64,000 nt of DNA from Thermophilibacter immobilis (GCF_015277515.1 NZ_CP063767.1:1674001-1738000), one strand, 5' to 3'; numbered from the stretch's first letter, positions 43,283-52,749 are shown. Translations and numbers: made by a program. The notes: generated by a model not told the origin, from the letters alone.

Positions 43283-44085
43283 TGGTACTTCCTCTCTGCC
43301 CTCTTCCAGGGCATGCACGCGCGCTGGAGCAAGTCGACGAGCTTCATGAGCCCCAGCGAGAGCGCGGATATGATGATAATCACCGCGAACATGCGGTCAT
43401 ACGAGAAGGACTTGCGCACGCGCGTCATGTAGACGCCCAGGCCCGCCGAGCCGCCGAGCCACTCGGCGATGACCGCGCCCACGATTGCGTAGGTGGCCGA
43501 GATCTTGAGGCCGCTGAAGAACTGCTCGGCCGCGGCCGGCAGCTTGGCGTACCAGAAGACCTGCCAGCGCGAGGCGCTCATCGTGCGCATGAGGTCGACC
43601 ACGTCGGGATCGACGGACCGAAACCCGCTCACGAGCGAGACCGTGATCGGAAAGAACGTGCTGACCACGATGAGAATGACCTTGGGTGCCAGCCCGTAGC
43701 CGAACCACAGCACCAGAAGCGGCGCGATGGCCACCGTGGGAATGGTCTGCGAGATGGTCATGAGCGGCTCGAAGGCCAGGTAGAAGGTCTCGAACCTATC
43801 CATGAGCAGCGCAAAGGCAAAGCCCAGGGCCACACCCAGCACAAGGCCGAGCGCCGCTTCCACGAGTGTGGAGAGGGCATGGCTCGCAAGGAGCCCCAGG
43901 TCGCCCACGAGCGCGGACACGACCTGCACCGGCGTGGGCAACAGAAAGTTGGGGACCACGCCAAAATTGACGAGAGCCTCCCAGCCCACGAGCAGAAGGG
44001 CAACGGTGGCGAGCGGAATCAGGACGCGACGCGTGCGCAAAGAGACGTGTCCTGCGCGCGCGGGGCCATGCGGCGGGCGTGCCAT
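43279..44085 (-). CDS. ABC transporter permease, thiamine/precursor uptake (ThiX-like)
   Basis: 268-aa inner-membrane permease of the BPD_transp_1 type. The EAA-like loop is visible around FRSVDPDVVDLMRTMSASRW and FWYAKLPAAAEQFFSGLKIS, and AEWLGGSAGLGVYM is typical of SsuC/ThiX-like permeases. It sits between the thiamine-binding protein gene and the lipoprotein gene. Confidence 0.9.
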   Translation of the reverse strand: MARPPHGPARAGHVSLRTRRVLIPLATVALLLVGWEALVNFGVVPNFLLPTPVQVVSALVGDLGLLASHALSTLVEAALGLVLGVALGFAFALLMDRFETFYLAFEPLMTISQTIPTVAIAPLLVLWFGYGLAPKVILIVVSTFFPITVSLVSGFRSVDPDVVDLMRTMSASRWQVFWYAKLPAAAEQFFSGLKISATYAIVGAVIAEWLGGSAGLGVYMTRVRKSFSYDRMFAVIIIISALSLGLMKLVDLLQRACMPWKRAERKYQ

Positions 44086-44086
44086 C

Positions 44087-44431
44087 CTAGGCAGCCGGGC
44101 TCTCTGAGGAGGCCTTGGAGAACTCGGGGTCGCCCTGATGGTACTTGCCGACCTTGCGGTCCGTGCTCATGACGTCGCCCTTGGGGCGATAGCTGATCTT
44201 GGCGTAGGTCATGATCTCCCTGCAGCCCGCCTTGGCACCCACGAGCTGGCAGTTCTTGAGAATTTCCATGCAGGTCTCGTAGTCGCCCTCGATGGCCGTC
44301 TCGAACGGCCCCACGAAGTAGTCGACCCCCGTCGAGTCGATGTAGGCGATGACGGCGTCCACCGCGTCGCACGTGGCATCGTCCGTCGTGGCGTCCATGG
44401 GCAGAAATTGAATCGCTATCGAACAGTTCAT
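44087..44431 (-). CDS. Thiamine-binding protein, MTH1187/YkoF-type
   Basis: 114 aa, ferredoxin-like fold family (DUF77). MNCSIAIQFLPMDATTDDAT, then AYIDSTGVDYFVGPFETAIE, match the family, which binds thiamine or its pyrimidine moiety. The ATG at 44431 follows GGAAGGGAAC. First gene behind the TPP riboswitch; it may be a cytoplasmic partner of the transporter. Confidence 0.88.
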   Translation of the reverse strand: MNCSIAIQFLPMDATTDDATCDAVDAVIAYIDSTGVDYFVGPFETAIEGDYETCMEILKNCQLVGAKAGCREIMTYAKISYRPKGDVMSTDRKVGKYHQGDPEFSKASSESPAA

Positions 44432-44474
44432 GGCTGTTCCCTTCCGCGCGGTTCTCGATCGCGCTTCGGGCACC

Positions 44475-44506
44475 AAAAAGGCACCCACGTCGTTTTCGTA
44501 GGTGCC
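44475..44506 (-). terminator. Expression-platform terminator of the TPP riboswitch
   Basis: GGCACCTACG/CGTGGGTGCC stem (44480-44506) followed by UUUUU on the minus strand, located between the aptamer and the first gene. Expected to form when TPP is bound. Confidence 0.85.
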
Positions 44507-44520
44507 CCTAGATGGAGCTT

Positions 44521-44608
44521 CAGGTCCCTACGCCGGCATTGCCCGGATCAGGTTCTGGGTCAGGGTCGCCATGGACCCAATCTCAGCCGGCGTGCGCCAG
44601 CCCCCCGT
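44521..44608 (-). promoter_or_regulatory. TPP (THI-element) riboswitch
   Basis: On the minus strand the aptamer shows the conserved GGCTGAGATT, then CCTGATCCGG, and GCCGGCGTAGGGA at the 3' side, the standard TPP-binding core. It directly precedes the terminator at 44475 and the thiamine transporter operon, so the operon is switched off when thiamine pyrophosphate is plentiful. Confidence 0.95.
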
Positions 44609-44616
44609 TAGCGGTC

Positions 44617-44644
44617 ATTATAGCGCGCTGCTCGCAGGGCGCAA
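44617..44644 (-). promoter_or_regulatory. Promoter of the TPP-riboswitch operon
   Basis: TTGCGC (44639-44644), 16-nt spacer, perfect -10 box TATAAT (44617-44622), placing the start of transcription just before the aptamer. Confidence 0.75.
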
Positions 44645-44654
44645 GCAGACGCGC

Positions 44655-45599
44655 CTAGTCAATCCAGCTGTCCGCGAGCGCGCGATTCTCGGCCACGTCG
44701 AGCCACCTCCGCACGCCCTCGTCCTCGTGGCCGATCCCCGCGTCCTCCACGGCGACCTTCTGAAGGTCGGAGAACTGCGCGTCGGTGAGCTCGAAGTTGT
44801 TGAGCCAGCGCGCGACGTCCGGGTAGTCCTGCGTAAATCCCAGGCGCACGAACGGTATGAGCGACTCCGCGAACCCGAGCGAGCCCTTGGGGTCCGCGAG
44901 GTCCTTGAGGTCGTAGGTCGCGTAGGCCCAGTGGGGATGCCAGAGCGTGACCACGATGGGCTCCTCGCGGCTGATGGAGCGGTCGAGCTCGGAGAGCATA
45001 GCCGTCGTCGACGCGTCCACGAAGTCCATGTCCTCGAGGCCGTAGTCCGGAATCACCTGGTTTCGTGAGGTGTCAGTCAGGCCGGCCCCCGGCTCTATGC
45101 CCACGATGCGGTTGCCAAAGAGCCCAGCGTTCTCCGCAATCTGGTCAATCGAGTCGATGGGCACGTAGGAGGGAACCGTCCAGTTGAGGGTCGCCGTGCG
45201 ATACCAGGGGTCGAGCAGGTCGAAGTCGTCCTGGTACTTCTCGAGATAGGCCTTGTGGGTGAGGGGAGACCACGCGTCCAGGGCGAAGTCGAGGCTCGCG
45301 CCGGCCACTCCTTCGAAGACGGGACCCTGGTCAGCGAAGATCATCTCGACTTCGTAGCCCCGCTCCGAGAGGAGTTGGCTCCAGAGATAGGACGGCGCGA
45401 TGCTGTCGGTCTGGGCCCACCAGCCCATGCGCAGCTTGTTCGAGCGGTCCGCGCAGCCGCCCAGCGTGGTGGCACCCAGAAGCGCGGCGCCCGCGAAGGC
45501 GCACGACTTCAGGAAGCCGCGGCGGCTGAGGGGCCTGGCGCCGCGAGGTCCCACAGAGCCGCACGGGACGACCGACCGATTTCTTGAGCTGTAGAGCAT
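44655..45599 (-). CDS. Glycine betaine/choline-type ABC transporter substrate-binding lipoprotein (OpuAC/ProX-like)
   Basis: 314 aa. The signal has a twin-arginine-like motif (LSRRGFLKSCAFAGAALL) and ends in the lipobox LGGC. The OpuAC domain follows: KLRMGWWAQTDSIAPSYLWS, VFEGVAGASLDFALDAWSP and VVTLWHPHWAYATYDLKDLA, with Trp and Tyr residues of the aromatic ligand cage. The ATG at 45599 has AGGGGG upstream. Third gene of an ATPase-permease-binding protein operon for compatible solutes. Confidence 0.88.
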   Translation of the reverse strand: MLYSSRNRSVVPCGSVGPRGARPLSRRGFLKSCAFAGAALLGATTLGGCADRSNKLRMGWWAQTDSIAPSYLWSQLLSERGYEVEMIFADQGPVFEGVAGASLDFALDAWSPLTHKAYLEKYQDDFDLLDPWYRTATLNWTVPSYVPIDSIDQIAENAGLFGNRIVGIEPGAGLTDTSRNQVIPDYGLEDMDFVDASTTAMLSELDRSISREEPIVVTLWHPHWAYATYDLKDLADPKGSLGFAESLIPFVRLGFTQDYPDVARWLNNFELTDAQFSDLQKVAVEDAGIGHEDEGVRRWLDVAENRALADSWID

Positions 45600-45609
45600 T
45601 CCAAACCCC

Positions 45610-46476
45610 CTATCCCCTGCTGATTCTGTGGTTTGCACGCTCGCCTAGGGCCGACGTCAGCCGATCAAGGAACACGGCCACGATGACGACGGCGATGCCG
45701 CCCTCAAACCCCAGGCCTATCTCCAGGCGCGTCACGCCCTGATAGACGATCGACCCCAGGCCGCCCGAGCCCACGATGCCCGCCGTCACGACCATGGAGA
45801 GCGAGAGCATGATGACCTGGTTGATTCCGCTCATGATCGTGGGCAGCGCAAGGGGGACCTTGATGTCCCACAGGATGCGCCAGCTCGACGCGCCAAAGGC
45901 CTCACCGGCCTCGATGACCTCTGCATCGACGTTTCTCAGGCCGAGCTCCGTGAGGCGCGCGGCGGGAGGCAGCGAGAAGATGATGGTCGCTATGGCACCG
46001 GGCACGAAGCCGATGCCAAAGAAGACGATGGCCGGGATGAGGTAGACGAACGACGGCAGCGTCTGCATGAAGTCCAGGATTGGCTTGAGCACCTTGGAGA
46101 AGCCGTCGTGCGCCGCCGCGAGCATGCCCAGAAGCACCCCGACGACCAGCGAGACGAGCGTCGAGATGAGGACCAGGGAGAGCGTGGACATGGCGGCGCT
46201 CCACAGGTCCATCGACTCGATGAGCAGGAAGGAGAGGACCGTGTAGAGGGCGAACTTCCCGTTTCTCACATACCAGGCGAGCGCGGCGAGAAGCACGATG
46301 AGCACGAAGTACGGCGGTGCCGAGAGGAGCGCGTCAAGCCCCTCGACCAGGGCGGTAATGCCATCTGCCATCCCGTCGAAGAAGGCCGCCCAGCTGACGC
46401 CCATCCACTCGACGCCGGCCTCGACCCAGTCTCCCAGAGGAATCCTGGCGAGCGAGAAAGCATCCGCACCCATCAT
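45610..46476 (-). CDS. Glycine betaine-type ABC transporter permease (OpuAB-like)
   Basis: 288-aa multi-pass permease. It has [20 protein letters not shown] and [20 protein letters not shown], typical of ProW/OpuAB, and the EAA loop [20 protein letters not shown]. It overlaps the ATPase gene stop by 4 nt. Confidence 0.93.
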   Translation of the reverse strand: MMGADAFSLARIPLGDWVEAGVEWMGVSWAAFFDGMADGITALVEGLDALLSAPPYFVLIVLLAALAWYVRNGKFALYTVLSFLLIESMDLWSAAMSTLSLVLISTLVSLVVGVLLGMLAAAHDGFSKVLKPILDFMQTLPSFVYLIPAIVFFGIGFVPGAIATIIFSLPPAARLTELGLRNVDAEVIEAGEAFGASSWRILWDIKVPLALPTIMSGINQVIMLSLSMVVTAGIVGSGGLGSIVYQGVTRLEIGLGFEGGIAVVIVAVFLDRLTSALGERANHRISRG

Positions 46477-47810
46477 CGTCCACCCTCCTTCTCGCTCGTC
46501 TCTTCTTCTCCTCGCGCCTCGGGGTCGCCCGGGGCAATGCCATCGGACACCTGACGGCTCCTGGTCGCAGCCGCCTCGACGGCCCTGGCCGAGAACTCAC
46601 CGGTGCGCCCCATGGCATCGACCTCGACGTGCTCGCTCGAGTCGAGCGCTGCTAGGATTGCCGTCTTGGGAATGACCCCCCTGAGCCTTCCGCGAGCGGA
46701 GGTGACCGCGAGCGGGATGGGAGACTCGACGGCCGAAGAGAGCGCGTCGCCGATTGTGACCTCCGGGCGAACCGCCGCGAAGTCCTTTCTGATCCGCCCC
46801 TCGAGTGTCCGCTCTCCGGCGCGCGCAGCCGCGACGGCGTCGCCCACGAGCACGTAGCCGAGCAGTCTCTGGTCGCGATTGACGACGTAGAGGTAGTCGA
46901 CGGCCATCCGCCTCATGCAGTGCAGGGCGACGAGAGGGCCCTCCGAGACGAGCATGCGGCTGTCGGGGGCGATCATGGCGCTCTCCACGGTAAGGATGCG
47001 CGAGCGGTCGACGTTCTCCACGAACGACTCGATGTACTCGTTGGCGGGGTTCTGGAGGATGTCCTCGGGCGTCCCTATCTGCACGATGCGGCCGTCGCGC
47101 ATGACGGCGATGCGGTCGCCCAGGTACATGGCCTCGTTGAGGTCGTGCGTGATGAACACGATGGTCTTGTTGAGCTCCTCCTGAATCGAGAGCAGCTGGT
47201 CTTGCATCTCCGAGCGGATGAGCGGGTCGAGCGCCGAGAAGGCCTCGTCCATGAGGATGATCTCGGTCTCGGAGGCGAGCGCGCGGGCAAGGCCGACGCG
47301 CTGCCTCATGCCGCCGGACAGCTCGTCGGGATACTTGTCCTCCCATCCCTTGAGTCCCACCAGCTCGATTGCCCTCTTGGACTTCTTGTCCGCAGCGCCC
47401 TTATCGACGTCCTTCACGAGCAGTCCCCAGCGCACGTTCTCAAGGGCCGTCAGGTGAGGCAGGAGGCCGAAGCTCTGGAACACCATGGAGACCTTCTCCG
47501 CGCGAAGGCCCCGCAGCTCCTTCGACGAGAGCCCCATGATGTCCTGGCCGAACACCTTGATGCTGCCGCTCGTGGGCTTGTGGAGGAGGTTGAGACAGCG
47601 CACGAAGGTCGACTTGCCCGAGCCGGACAGCCCCATGAGCACGAAGAGCTCGCCCGGGTTCACGTCAAGCGAGATGTCGATCACCGCTGCCGTCGTGTCG
47701 TACCTCTCCTCGACCTCCTCGCGCGAGGCACCGTTCCTGAGCGCCGCAAGCGCCCTAGCGGGATGGTCCCCGAAGAGCTTGTACACGTGACTCGCTTCGA
47801 TAGCTTCCAT
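46473..47810 (-). CDS. Glycine betaine-type ABC transporter ATPase with CBS domains (OpuAA-like)
   Basis: 445 aa. The ABC part has Walker [21 protein letters not shown], signature [18 protein letters not shown] and Walker [21 protein letters not shown]. Residues about 280-400 form two CBS modules ([40 protein letters not shown]), which sense ionic strength in OpuA. A short charged tail follows. First gene of the operon. Confidence 0.94.
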   Translation of the reverse strand: MEAIEASHVYKLFGDHPARALAALRNGASREEVEERYDTTAAVIDISLDVNPGELFVLMGLSGSGKSTFVRCLNLLHKPTSGSIKVFGQDIMGLSSKELRGLRAEKVSMVFQSFGLLPHLTALENVRWGLLVKDVDKGAADKKSKRAIELVGLKGWEDKYPDELSGGMRQRVGLARALASETEIILMDEAFSALDPLIRSEMQDQLLSIQEELNKTIVFITHDLNEAMYLGDRIAVMRDGRIVQIGTPEDILQNPANEYIESFVENVDRSRILTVESAMIAPDSRMLVSEGPLVALHCMRRMAVDYLYVVNRDQRLLGYVLVGDAVAAARAGERTLEGRIRKDFAAVRPEVTIGDALSSAVESPIPLAVTSARGRLRGVIPKTAILAALDSSEHVEVDAMGRTGEFSARAVEAAATRSRQVSDGIAPGDPEARGEEETSEKEGGR

Positions 47811-48267
47811 AGGTCTCCTCTCTGATCCGCACGGATGCGAACCGATGGGGCGCAGAGATGCATAGCTTTGTTATTCGCCACACAAATACGTGCGTTTACC
47901 ACGTGACAGACGGCCTTCCGCCTCGTGCGCTCACCGTACGCGAGGCATCGAGAACCACCCAGCGCTTATACCGGAGTTTTGCGAAAGGCACCTTAAAAAC
48001 TATAGCATCACTGTAATTTTTTACGATTTGTTGATTATACTCTATTCATATATGCTGTTATACGACATTAAGTTTTATTATTTAATTTCAATAATATAAT
48101 CGTACATACGATATCAATATATGACTATATAATGGTACCGAGAAGGATCCACCTCGCAGCAAAAGACGGGTCCGGCACCGCCACAGAGCACGTCATATCA
48201 TGGCATGAGTGGAAGTCATTCCCGTGATACAACGGTACCGAGAAGAGAAGACCCAAGGGAGCATTCC
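47811..48267. other. Intergenic region with AT-rich island and spaced direct repeats
   Basis: 457 nt between divergent genes. 47995-48130 is strikingly AT-rich, with an ATCGTA-CA-TACGAT dyad (48099-48112) and several -10-like boxes on both strands. GGTACCGAGAAG occurs twice, at 48134-48145 and 48234-48245, exactly 100 bp apart. No coding signal. Confidence 0.6.
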
Positions 48268-49251
48268 ATGAAGCTGTTTGCCTACGCGCTGCGCAAAGAA
48301 GACGAGCTCGTCTATCTTGACGCGCTCAGCCACGAGCTGGGCTTCGAGTACGCCTGGACGCCCGGCTACCCCACCCTCGAAAACGCCGGCCTCGTCGAGG
48401 GCCACGACGCCGTGAGCGTCATCACCAACCCCGTGGGCCCCGGGCTGCTCGACGCCTACCACGAGCGGGGCGTGCGTGGCATCGCCACGCGCTCGATAGG
48501 CTACGAGCACATCGACCTCACCCACGCGCGAAAGCTTGGGGTACGCGTGGCTCACGCGGCCTACCCGCCCGAGGGCGTGGCCAACTACGCGATCATGCTC
48601 ATGATGATGGCGCTGCGCAAGGCCAAGTTCGTCCTGGGACAGGAGGCCACGCAGGACTTCAGCCTGCGGGGCAAGCTCGGACGCGACCTCTCGTCGTGCA
48701 CCGTGGGCGTGGTGGGCACGGGCGCGATCGGCACCTGCGTCGTGCGCCACCTCTCCGGCTTTGGCTGCCGCATCCTGGCGTTCGACCCCGTGGAGAAGGA
48801 CGAGGCCAAGCGGTACGCGACCTACGTCGACCTGGATCAGCTGCTCTCCGAGTCGGACGTGGTCACGCTGCACGCCCCCGGCTTCGCCTCCAACCACCAC
48901 ATGATCGGGGCTGCCGAGCTCGCCCGCATGCGTAAGGGAGCCGTCCTCGTGAACGCGGCGCGCGGCTCGCTCGTGGACACGCCCGCACTCGTCGACGCCC
49001 TCGAGAGTGGTCGCTTGGGTGGGGCCGCGCTCGACACCATCGAGCACGAAGCAGGCCTCTACTACCTCGACCGGAGCGGAGACGTCCTTTCCAACCACGG
49101 CCGTGCGATCCTCTCGTCGCTTCCCAACGTAATCGTCTCGCCGCACGTGGCGTTCTACACCGCCGAGGACGTCGAAGGCATGGTCAGGAGCACCACGAGC
49201 GCGCTTCTGGCCTTCTCGCGCGGAGAGGGCTCCCCATACGAGGTGCGGTAG
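48268..49251 (+). CDS. D-lactate dehydrogenase-like 2-hydroxyacid dehydrogenase
   Basis: 327 aa, NAD-dependent D-2-hydroxyacid dehydrogenase family. Catalytic Arg lies before the NAD domain pattern IATRSIGYEHIDL and VNAARGSLVD. The NAD motif is VGVVGTGAIGTCVV, with the catalytic Glu in DTIEHEAGLYY and His in VSPHVAFYT. Similar to D-LDH and VanH-type enzymes. Likely converts pyruvate to D-lactate in fermentation. No D-Ala-D-Lac ligase is nearby, so a vancomycin-resistance role is not supported. The ATG at 48268 follows AAGGGAG. Confidence 0.9.
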   Translation: MKLFAYALRKEDELVYLDALSHELGFEYAWTPGYPTLENAGLVEGHDAVSVITNPVGPGLLDAYHERGVRGIATRSIGYEHIDLTHARKLGVRVAHAAYPPEGVANYAIMLMMMALRKAKFVLGQEATQDFSLRGKLGRDLSSCTVGVVGTGAIGTCVVRHLSGFGCRILAFDPVEKDEAKRYATYVDLDQLLSESDVVTLHAPGFASNHHMIGAAELARMRKGAVLVNAARGSLVDTPALVDALESGRLGGAALDTIEHEAGLYYLDRSGDVLSNHGRAILSSLPNVIVSPHVAFYTAEDVEGMVRSTTSALLAFSRGEGSPYEVR

Positions 49252-49578
49252 CGTCGAGCGCTCTGGCCGCGCCGCGCTATCGCGGGGCTACCAGAACCTA
49301 CGTTTTTCTCGCCAGAGGATAGGCTTGCGTAGCTTCTGCGTCAGCTGTCTTTTCCCCCTGTGAGTCGATACCGCGCGAGCTGTTTACCAAAGCCGGCTGA
49401 GACCATCTCGCCGACGCATGCTACGGGACTCACGAGGTGGTTTCGAGGTCTTACCGCCACGCGCGCGCGAGGAAGGCCGTCCAATGCACGACTTCCATCG
49501 AGGAAGCCGGCCCAAAGAACGCAGGGGACGCACGCCCTCGCGAGAGGGCACCGGGTACCCTGCTCGCCGTCGGGCACC
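49252..49578. other. Intergenic region, structured but without a recognised gene
   Basis: 327 nt between convergent genes. A CTCTGGC/GCCAGAG stem (49261-49317) encloses a CCGCG-CTAT-CGCGG hairpin and may act as a terminator. GCCCTC-GCGA-GAGGGC (49534-49549) is a second hairpin, with a GNRA-type loop, past the asp23-type gene. No known RNA family was recognised. Confidence 0.4.
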
Positions 49579-50148
49579 CTACTCGGCGCCCACGACGTCC
49601 CCGGGCTTCTCGTCCTCCCCGCCCTGCTTGGAGCGGTCAAACTCCTCGGAGGTGAGGACGTCCTCGATGCGCAGGTTCACACCGGCGACCTCGAGACCCG
49701 TCATGCCCGTGACCTGCTTGACCACGACCCGCTTGACGTCCTCGAAGACCTGCGGCGCGTAGGCCCCGTACTCGATGAGCACGCTGATGTTCACGCGCAC
49801 GGCGCTCTCGGGGGTCACCTCCACGCTCACGCCCTTGGTGGTGTCGGCCGCGCCGAAGGCGTCCTGCACGCGGTTGAACCAGCTGCCCTTCATGCCCACC
49901 ACGCCGGGGACCTCGCGCATGGCGAGTGCCACGATCTTCTCGATGACGCCATTGGAGAAGGTCAGCGAGTCCTCGGAATCCTCGTCCTCGTCGCTTTCCG
50001 GCACGAGGTCGATGCCCTGGCTCGCGTCGAGAAGCTCGTCAGAGGACGGGGAAGAGCCCTCACCCAGCACCTGCCCCGCAGCATCCACGAGCCGGGAGTC
50101 CTCGGGAGGCTCGGTCGCCTGCGCGTCCATAATCTCATCTGTGCTCAT
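49579..50148 (-). CDS. Asp23/Gls24 family envelope stress protein
   Basis: 189 aa. An acidic, low-complexity N-terminus (about 1-60) precedes the Asp23 domain: LTFSNGVIEKIVALAMREVP, GVSVEVTPESAVRVNISVLI and VEEVKR-like VFEDVKRVVVKQVTGMTGLE. Such proteins attach to the membrane through AmaP and respond to envelope stress. The ATG at 50148 follows GAGGAG. Last gene of an amaP-DUF2273-asp23 set. Confidence 0.92.
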   Translation of the reverse strand: MSTDEIMDAQATEPPEDSRLVDAAGQVLGEGSSPSSDELLDASQGIDLVPESDEDEDSEDSLTFSNGVIEKIVALAMREVPGVVGMKGSWFNRVQDAFGAADTTKGVSVEVTPESAVRVNISVLIEYGAYAPQVFEDVKRVVVKQVTGMTGLEVAGVNLRIEDVLTSEEFDRSKQGGEDEKPGDVVGAE

Positions 50149-50202
50149 GTTCGCTCCTCGCTGCCGGGGCGGCACGTGACCGCCCGAGGTCCGTTGTCCG
50201 TC

Positions 50203-50574
50203 CTACTGATTTCTGGAAAAGAGGCGACGCAGCGCGTCGATCAGCCGGGGGTCCCCGTCGAGCAGCTGGCCCACGGCCACGCCCACCAAGACCAGGACGC
50301 CGATAAGCACCGTGCGCCAGAACCCAATCGCAAAGAACACGAGCGCGCTGACGAGGCCGCACACGCCTCCCCAGAAGGCATTCTCGTGACCAGGGAAGGT
50401 CCGGCTCACCCACGCGGAGACGCGACTCGCCCCCATGCGAAACCCGTCCGAGCCGTCTGTGGGCTGATCGCCCGTGTCTTGTGCGCTCGCTGGCGTCGGC
50501 TCGGGCGCAGACGAGGCCGCATCGTCGAGCACGACCTTGGGCTTGGGAGTCTTCTCGTCGGCCATGGCGCTCAC
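50203..50574 (-). CDS. DUF2273 small membrane protein
   Basis: 123 aa. About 60 hydrophilic residues rich in Pro, Ala and Asp, then two close membrane segments (WGVCGLVSALVFFAIGFWRT, VLIGVLVLVGVAVGQLLDGD) and a basic end. DUF2273 proteins regularly sit between amaP and asp23. The GTG start overlaps the amaP stop; ATG 50565 is an alternative. Confidence 0.85.
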   Translation of the reverse strand: MSAMADEKTPKPKVVLDDAASSAPEPTPASAQDTGDQPTDGSDGFRMGASRVSAWVSRTFPGHENAFWGGVCGLVSALVFFAIGFWRTVLIGVLVLVGVAVGQLLDGDPRLIDALRRLFSRNQ

Positions 50575-51233
50575 GCCCCCCTCTGCTCGTCGTGCGCGGT
50601 GCCCATGGACACCGTGATCTCGCTCGTGGAGTCGGGAGACTGCGCGGCTGCATTCGATGCCAAGGCCTCGGGGGCATCCGCGACGGCCTCGTCGTCAGCC
50701 GCAACGGCTGCGGCGAGCGTCACGGACTCTGGCTCGACGAACTCCAGGCTCACGTCCTCGACCGTGTCTCCGCAGACGGCGGCGAGCCCGCTCAGAAGCT
50801 CCTCGTGGAGCTCGGCCCCCTTGAGGACCACGTCCACCGTCTCACGTGGGAGCACTCGCACGTGGACGCGCACGCGCCCGCGAGGCTTGGCGTCCACGCG
50901 AACGCGCGAGGCGGTGCAGGTGCCGTCAGCCTCGACGATGTGGGAGGCCTGCGCGGCGATGGCGTCGCGCGTGACCGAGATCGTGCCCCCGTCCACCGTG
51001 GCGACCTCGACCGTGCGGACCTTGCGCACGAAGAGGGCCCGCGCGAGCAGGATCACGAGCCCGAGGACGCTCACCGCAAGGCAGACGAGCACCGCCAGCG
51101 CGTAGCCTCCCACGTTGAGGAGGGCCGACGCAACGCCGGTCCAGGGGCCATACCACGTGAGGGCGAGGGCCGCGAGGGCGCAGAGGTCCGCCAGCACGAA
51201 GACGACCATGCAGAGACGCTTGAATCCACTCAT
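50571..51233 (-). CDS. amaP: AmaP-like alkaline shock membrane anchor protein
   Basis: 220 aa. Two N-terminal transmembrane segments (LCMVVFVLADLCALAALALT and LAVLVCLAVSVLGLVILLAR) are followed by an Asp23-like domain (GTISVTRDAIAAQASHIVEA, GRVRVHVRVLPRETVDVVLK) and an acidic tail. AmaP anchors Asp23 to the membrane in staphylococci. First gene of the three-gene set. Confidence 0.88.
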   Translation of the reverse strand: MSGFKRLCMVVFVLADLCALAALALTWYGPWTGVASALLNVGGYALAVLVCLAVSVLGLVILLARALFVRKVRTVEVATVDGGTISVTRDAIAAQASHIVEADGTCTASRVRVDAKPRGRVRVHVRVLPRETVDVVLKGAELHEELLSGLAAVCGDTVEDVSLEFVEPESVTLAAAVAADDEAVADAPEALASNAAAQSPDSTSEITVSMGTAHDEQRGA

Positions 51234-51285
51234 GCGAGTCTCCCGTCAGACTGCGCCCGCGAGGCCGGGCGCGTGCACCTAGATT

Positions 51286-52701
51286 CTAGGATACCCCTTG
51301 GCCCGGACGTGATTCGCGTGCGCCCACAGCCGTCCTTCCACGGCGAATGCGCCTCCTTCGTGGGGCGCCCCTCCGGGTTGCGAGCCTCACGAAGACCATG
51401 CCAAGGATTGCCGAGGTCACGGAGCCCAGAAGAATCGCGCACTTCGCGGCGATGACGTCCTCCTGGCCGTCGAAGGCAAGCCCCGAGATGAGAATCGACA
51501 TCGTAAACCCAAGCCCTCCCATGATGCCCACCGCGATGACCTGCACCCAGTCCATGTTCCGGGGCAGGCGGGCAAAGCCAATCTTGACCAGCACGTACGT
51601 CACCAGGATGATTCCCAGAGGCTTTCCCATGACGGCCCCAAGGTAGACGCCGCGTGCCACGGGGCTCGTGAGAATAGACCCGAGGTTCGCTCCCACCAGG
51701 TGCAGCTCCGCATTCACGAAGGCGAACAGCGGCAGCACGAGGAAGTTCACGAAGGTCGAGACGTGATGCTCCATGCGCTGCAGGGGCGGGGTCACGTGGT
51801 GCATCACGCGCTCGACGCCAAGCGCCCCCTCGGTGAAGTCGTGCTGGCCCAGGACGTGGTGGGCATCGTCATAGGTGTCCTCGAGGTCGCGGGCGCGCTC
51901 GGAGAGCCAGCCTCCCAGGTGGGACAGGCGCACGTCGGAGCGGCTCGGCAGCGCGAAGGCAAGGATGACGCCCGCGAGCGTGGCGTGGATGCCCGAGTTG
52001 TACATGCAGACCCACAGCACCAGCCCCACAATCACGTAGGGACGCAGGGAGTAGATGCGCGCCCGATTGAGCAGGGCGAGAGCGACGGTCGAGAGCGCCG
52101 CCGCGACGCACCAGAGGGGGTCGGGCACCTGACCGTAGAACAGGGCGATCACGACGATGGCAAGAATGTCGTCCGCAATCGCAAGCGTCTGAAAGAAGAC
52201 CTTGGTCTCGGGAGAGATGCGGTCCCCGAGCAGAGAGATCACCCCGAGCGCGAAGGCGATGTCCGTGGCGATGGGCACGGCCCAGCCCGAGGCGGTGGGC
52301 CTGCCCCCGTTGACGGCCAGGTAGATGAGGGCCGGGGCGCAGACTCCTCCCACGGCGGCCAGCATGGGCAACAGAGCCTGCCGCGGACGACGCAGCTGCC
52401 CCACGGTCATCTCATACTTGAGCTCGATGCCCACGAGCAGGAAGAAGACCGCCATCAGGAAGTCGTTCACGAAGGACTCGGTCGTCAGCGAGACAATCGT
52501 CTCCCCGAACCCAATTTCCAGGCTCGTCTTGAGGAGTCGCTCGATCGCGTCATAGGCGGGCGTGTTCGCGATCACGAGGGCGAGAAGCGCCGCCGCCACC
52601 ATTGCCGCCGAAGCGACCACGCCGCTTGTCGTGGCCCGAGAGAGAGCCCCTCTGCGCTCAATGCGCCTAATGACCGCAGGCTCGCTGTAGATGCTTGCCA
52701 T
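51286..52701 (-). CDS. nhaA: Na+/H+ antiporter NhaA
   Basis: 471-aa multi-pass membrane protein that exports Na+ in exchange for protons. The ion-binding region is VPIATDIAFALGVISLLGDR and AIADDILAIVVIALFYGQ, with the conserved Asp pair. FLMAVFFLLVGIELKYEMTV near the N-terminus is typical of NhaA. The C-terminal 30 residues are Arg-rich. Single gene. Confidence 0.95.
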   Translation of the reverse strand: MASIYSEPAVIRRIERRGALSRATTSGVVASAAMVAAALLALVIANTPAYDAIERLLKTSLEIGFGETIVSLTTESFVNDFLMAVFFLLVGIELKYEMTVGQLRRPRQALLPMLAAVGGVCAPALIYLAVNGGRPTASGWAVPIATDIAFALGVISLLGDRISPETKVFFQTLAIADDILAIVVIALFYGQVPDPLWCVAAALSTVALALLNRARIYSLRPYVIVGLVLWVCMYNSGIHATLAGVILAFALPSRSDVRLSHLGGWLSERARDLEDTYDDAHHVLGQHDFTEGALGVERVMHHVTPPLQRMEHHVSTFVNFLVLPLFAFVNAELHLVGANLGSILTSPVARGVYLGAVMGKPLGIILVTYVLVKIGFARLPRNMDWVQVIAVGIMGGLGFTMSILISGLAFDGQEDVIAAKCAILLGSVTSAILGMVFVRLATRRGAPRRRRIRRGRTAVGARESRPGQGVS

Positions 52702-52749
52702 GTTCCTCTTTCTTCGTAAGCCCAGTAGGGGTCTTGTGCCTCAGGTGGC

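Noticed and set aside
48268-49251. VanH-like dehydrogenase as part of a vancomycin-resistance cluster
   Set aside because: No vanA-type ligase, vanX dipeptidase or vanRS pair is nearby. A fermentative D-lactate dehydrogenase is the simpler reading.
49252-49578. RNase P, SRP or other housekeeping RNA gene
   Set aside because: The region is GC-rich and structured, but none of the conserved core sequences of these RNAs was found.
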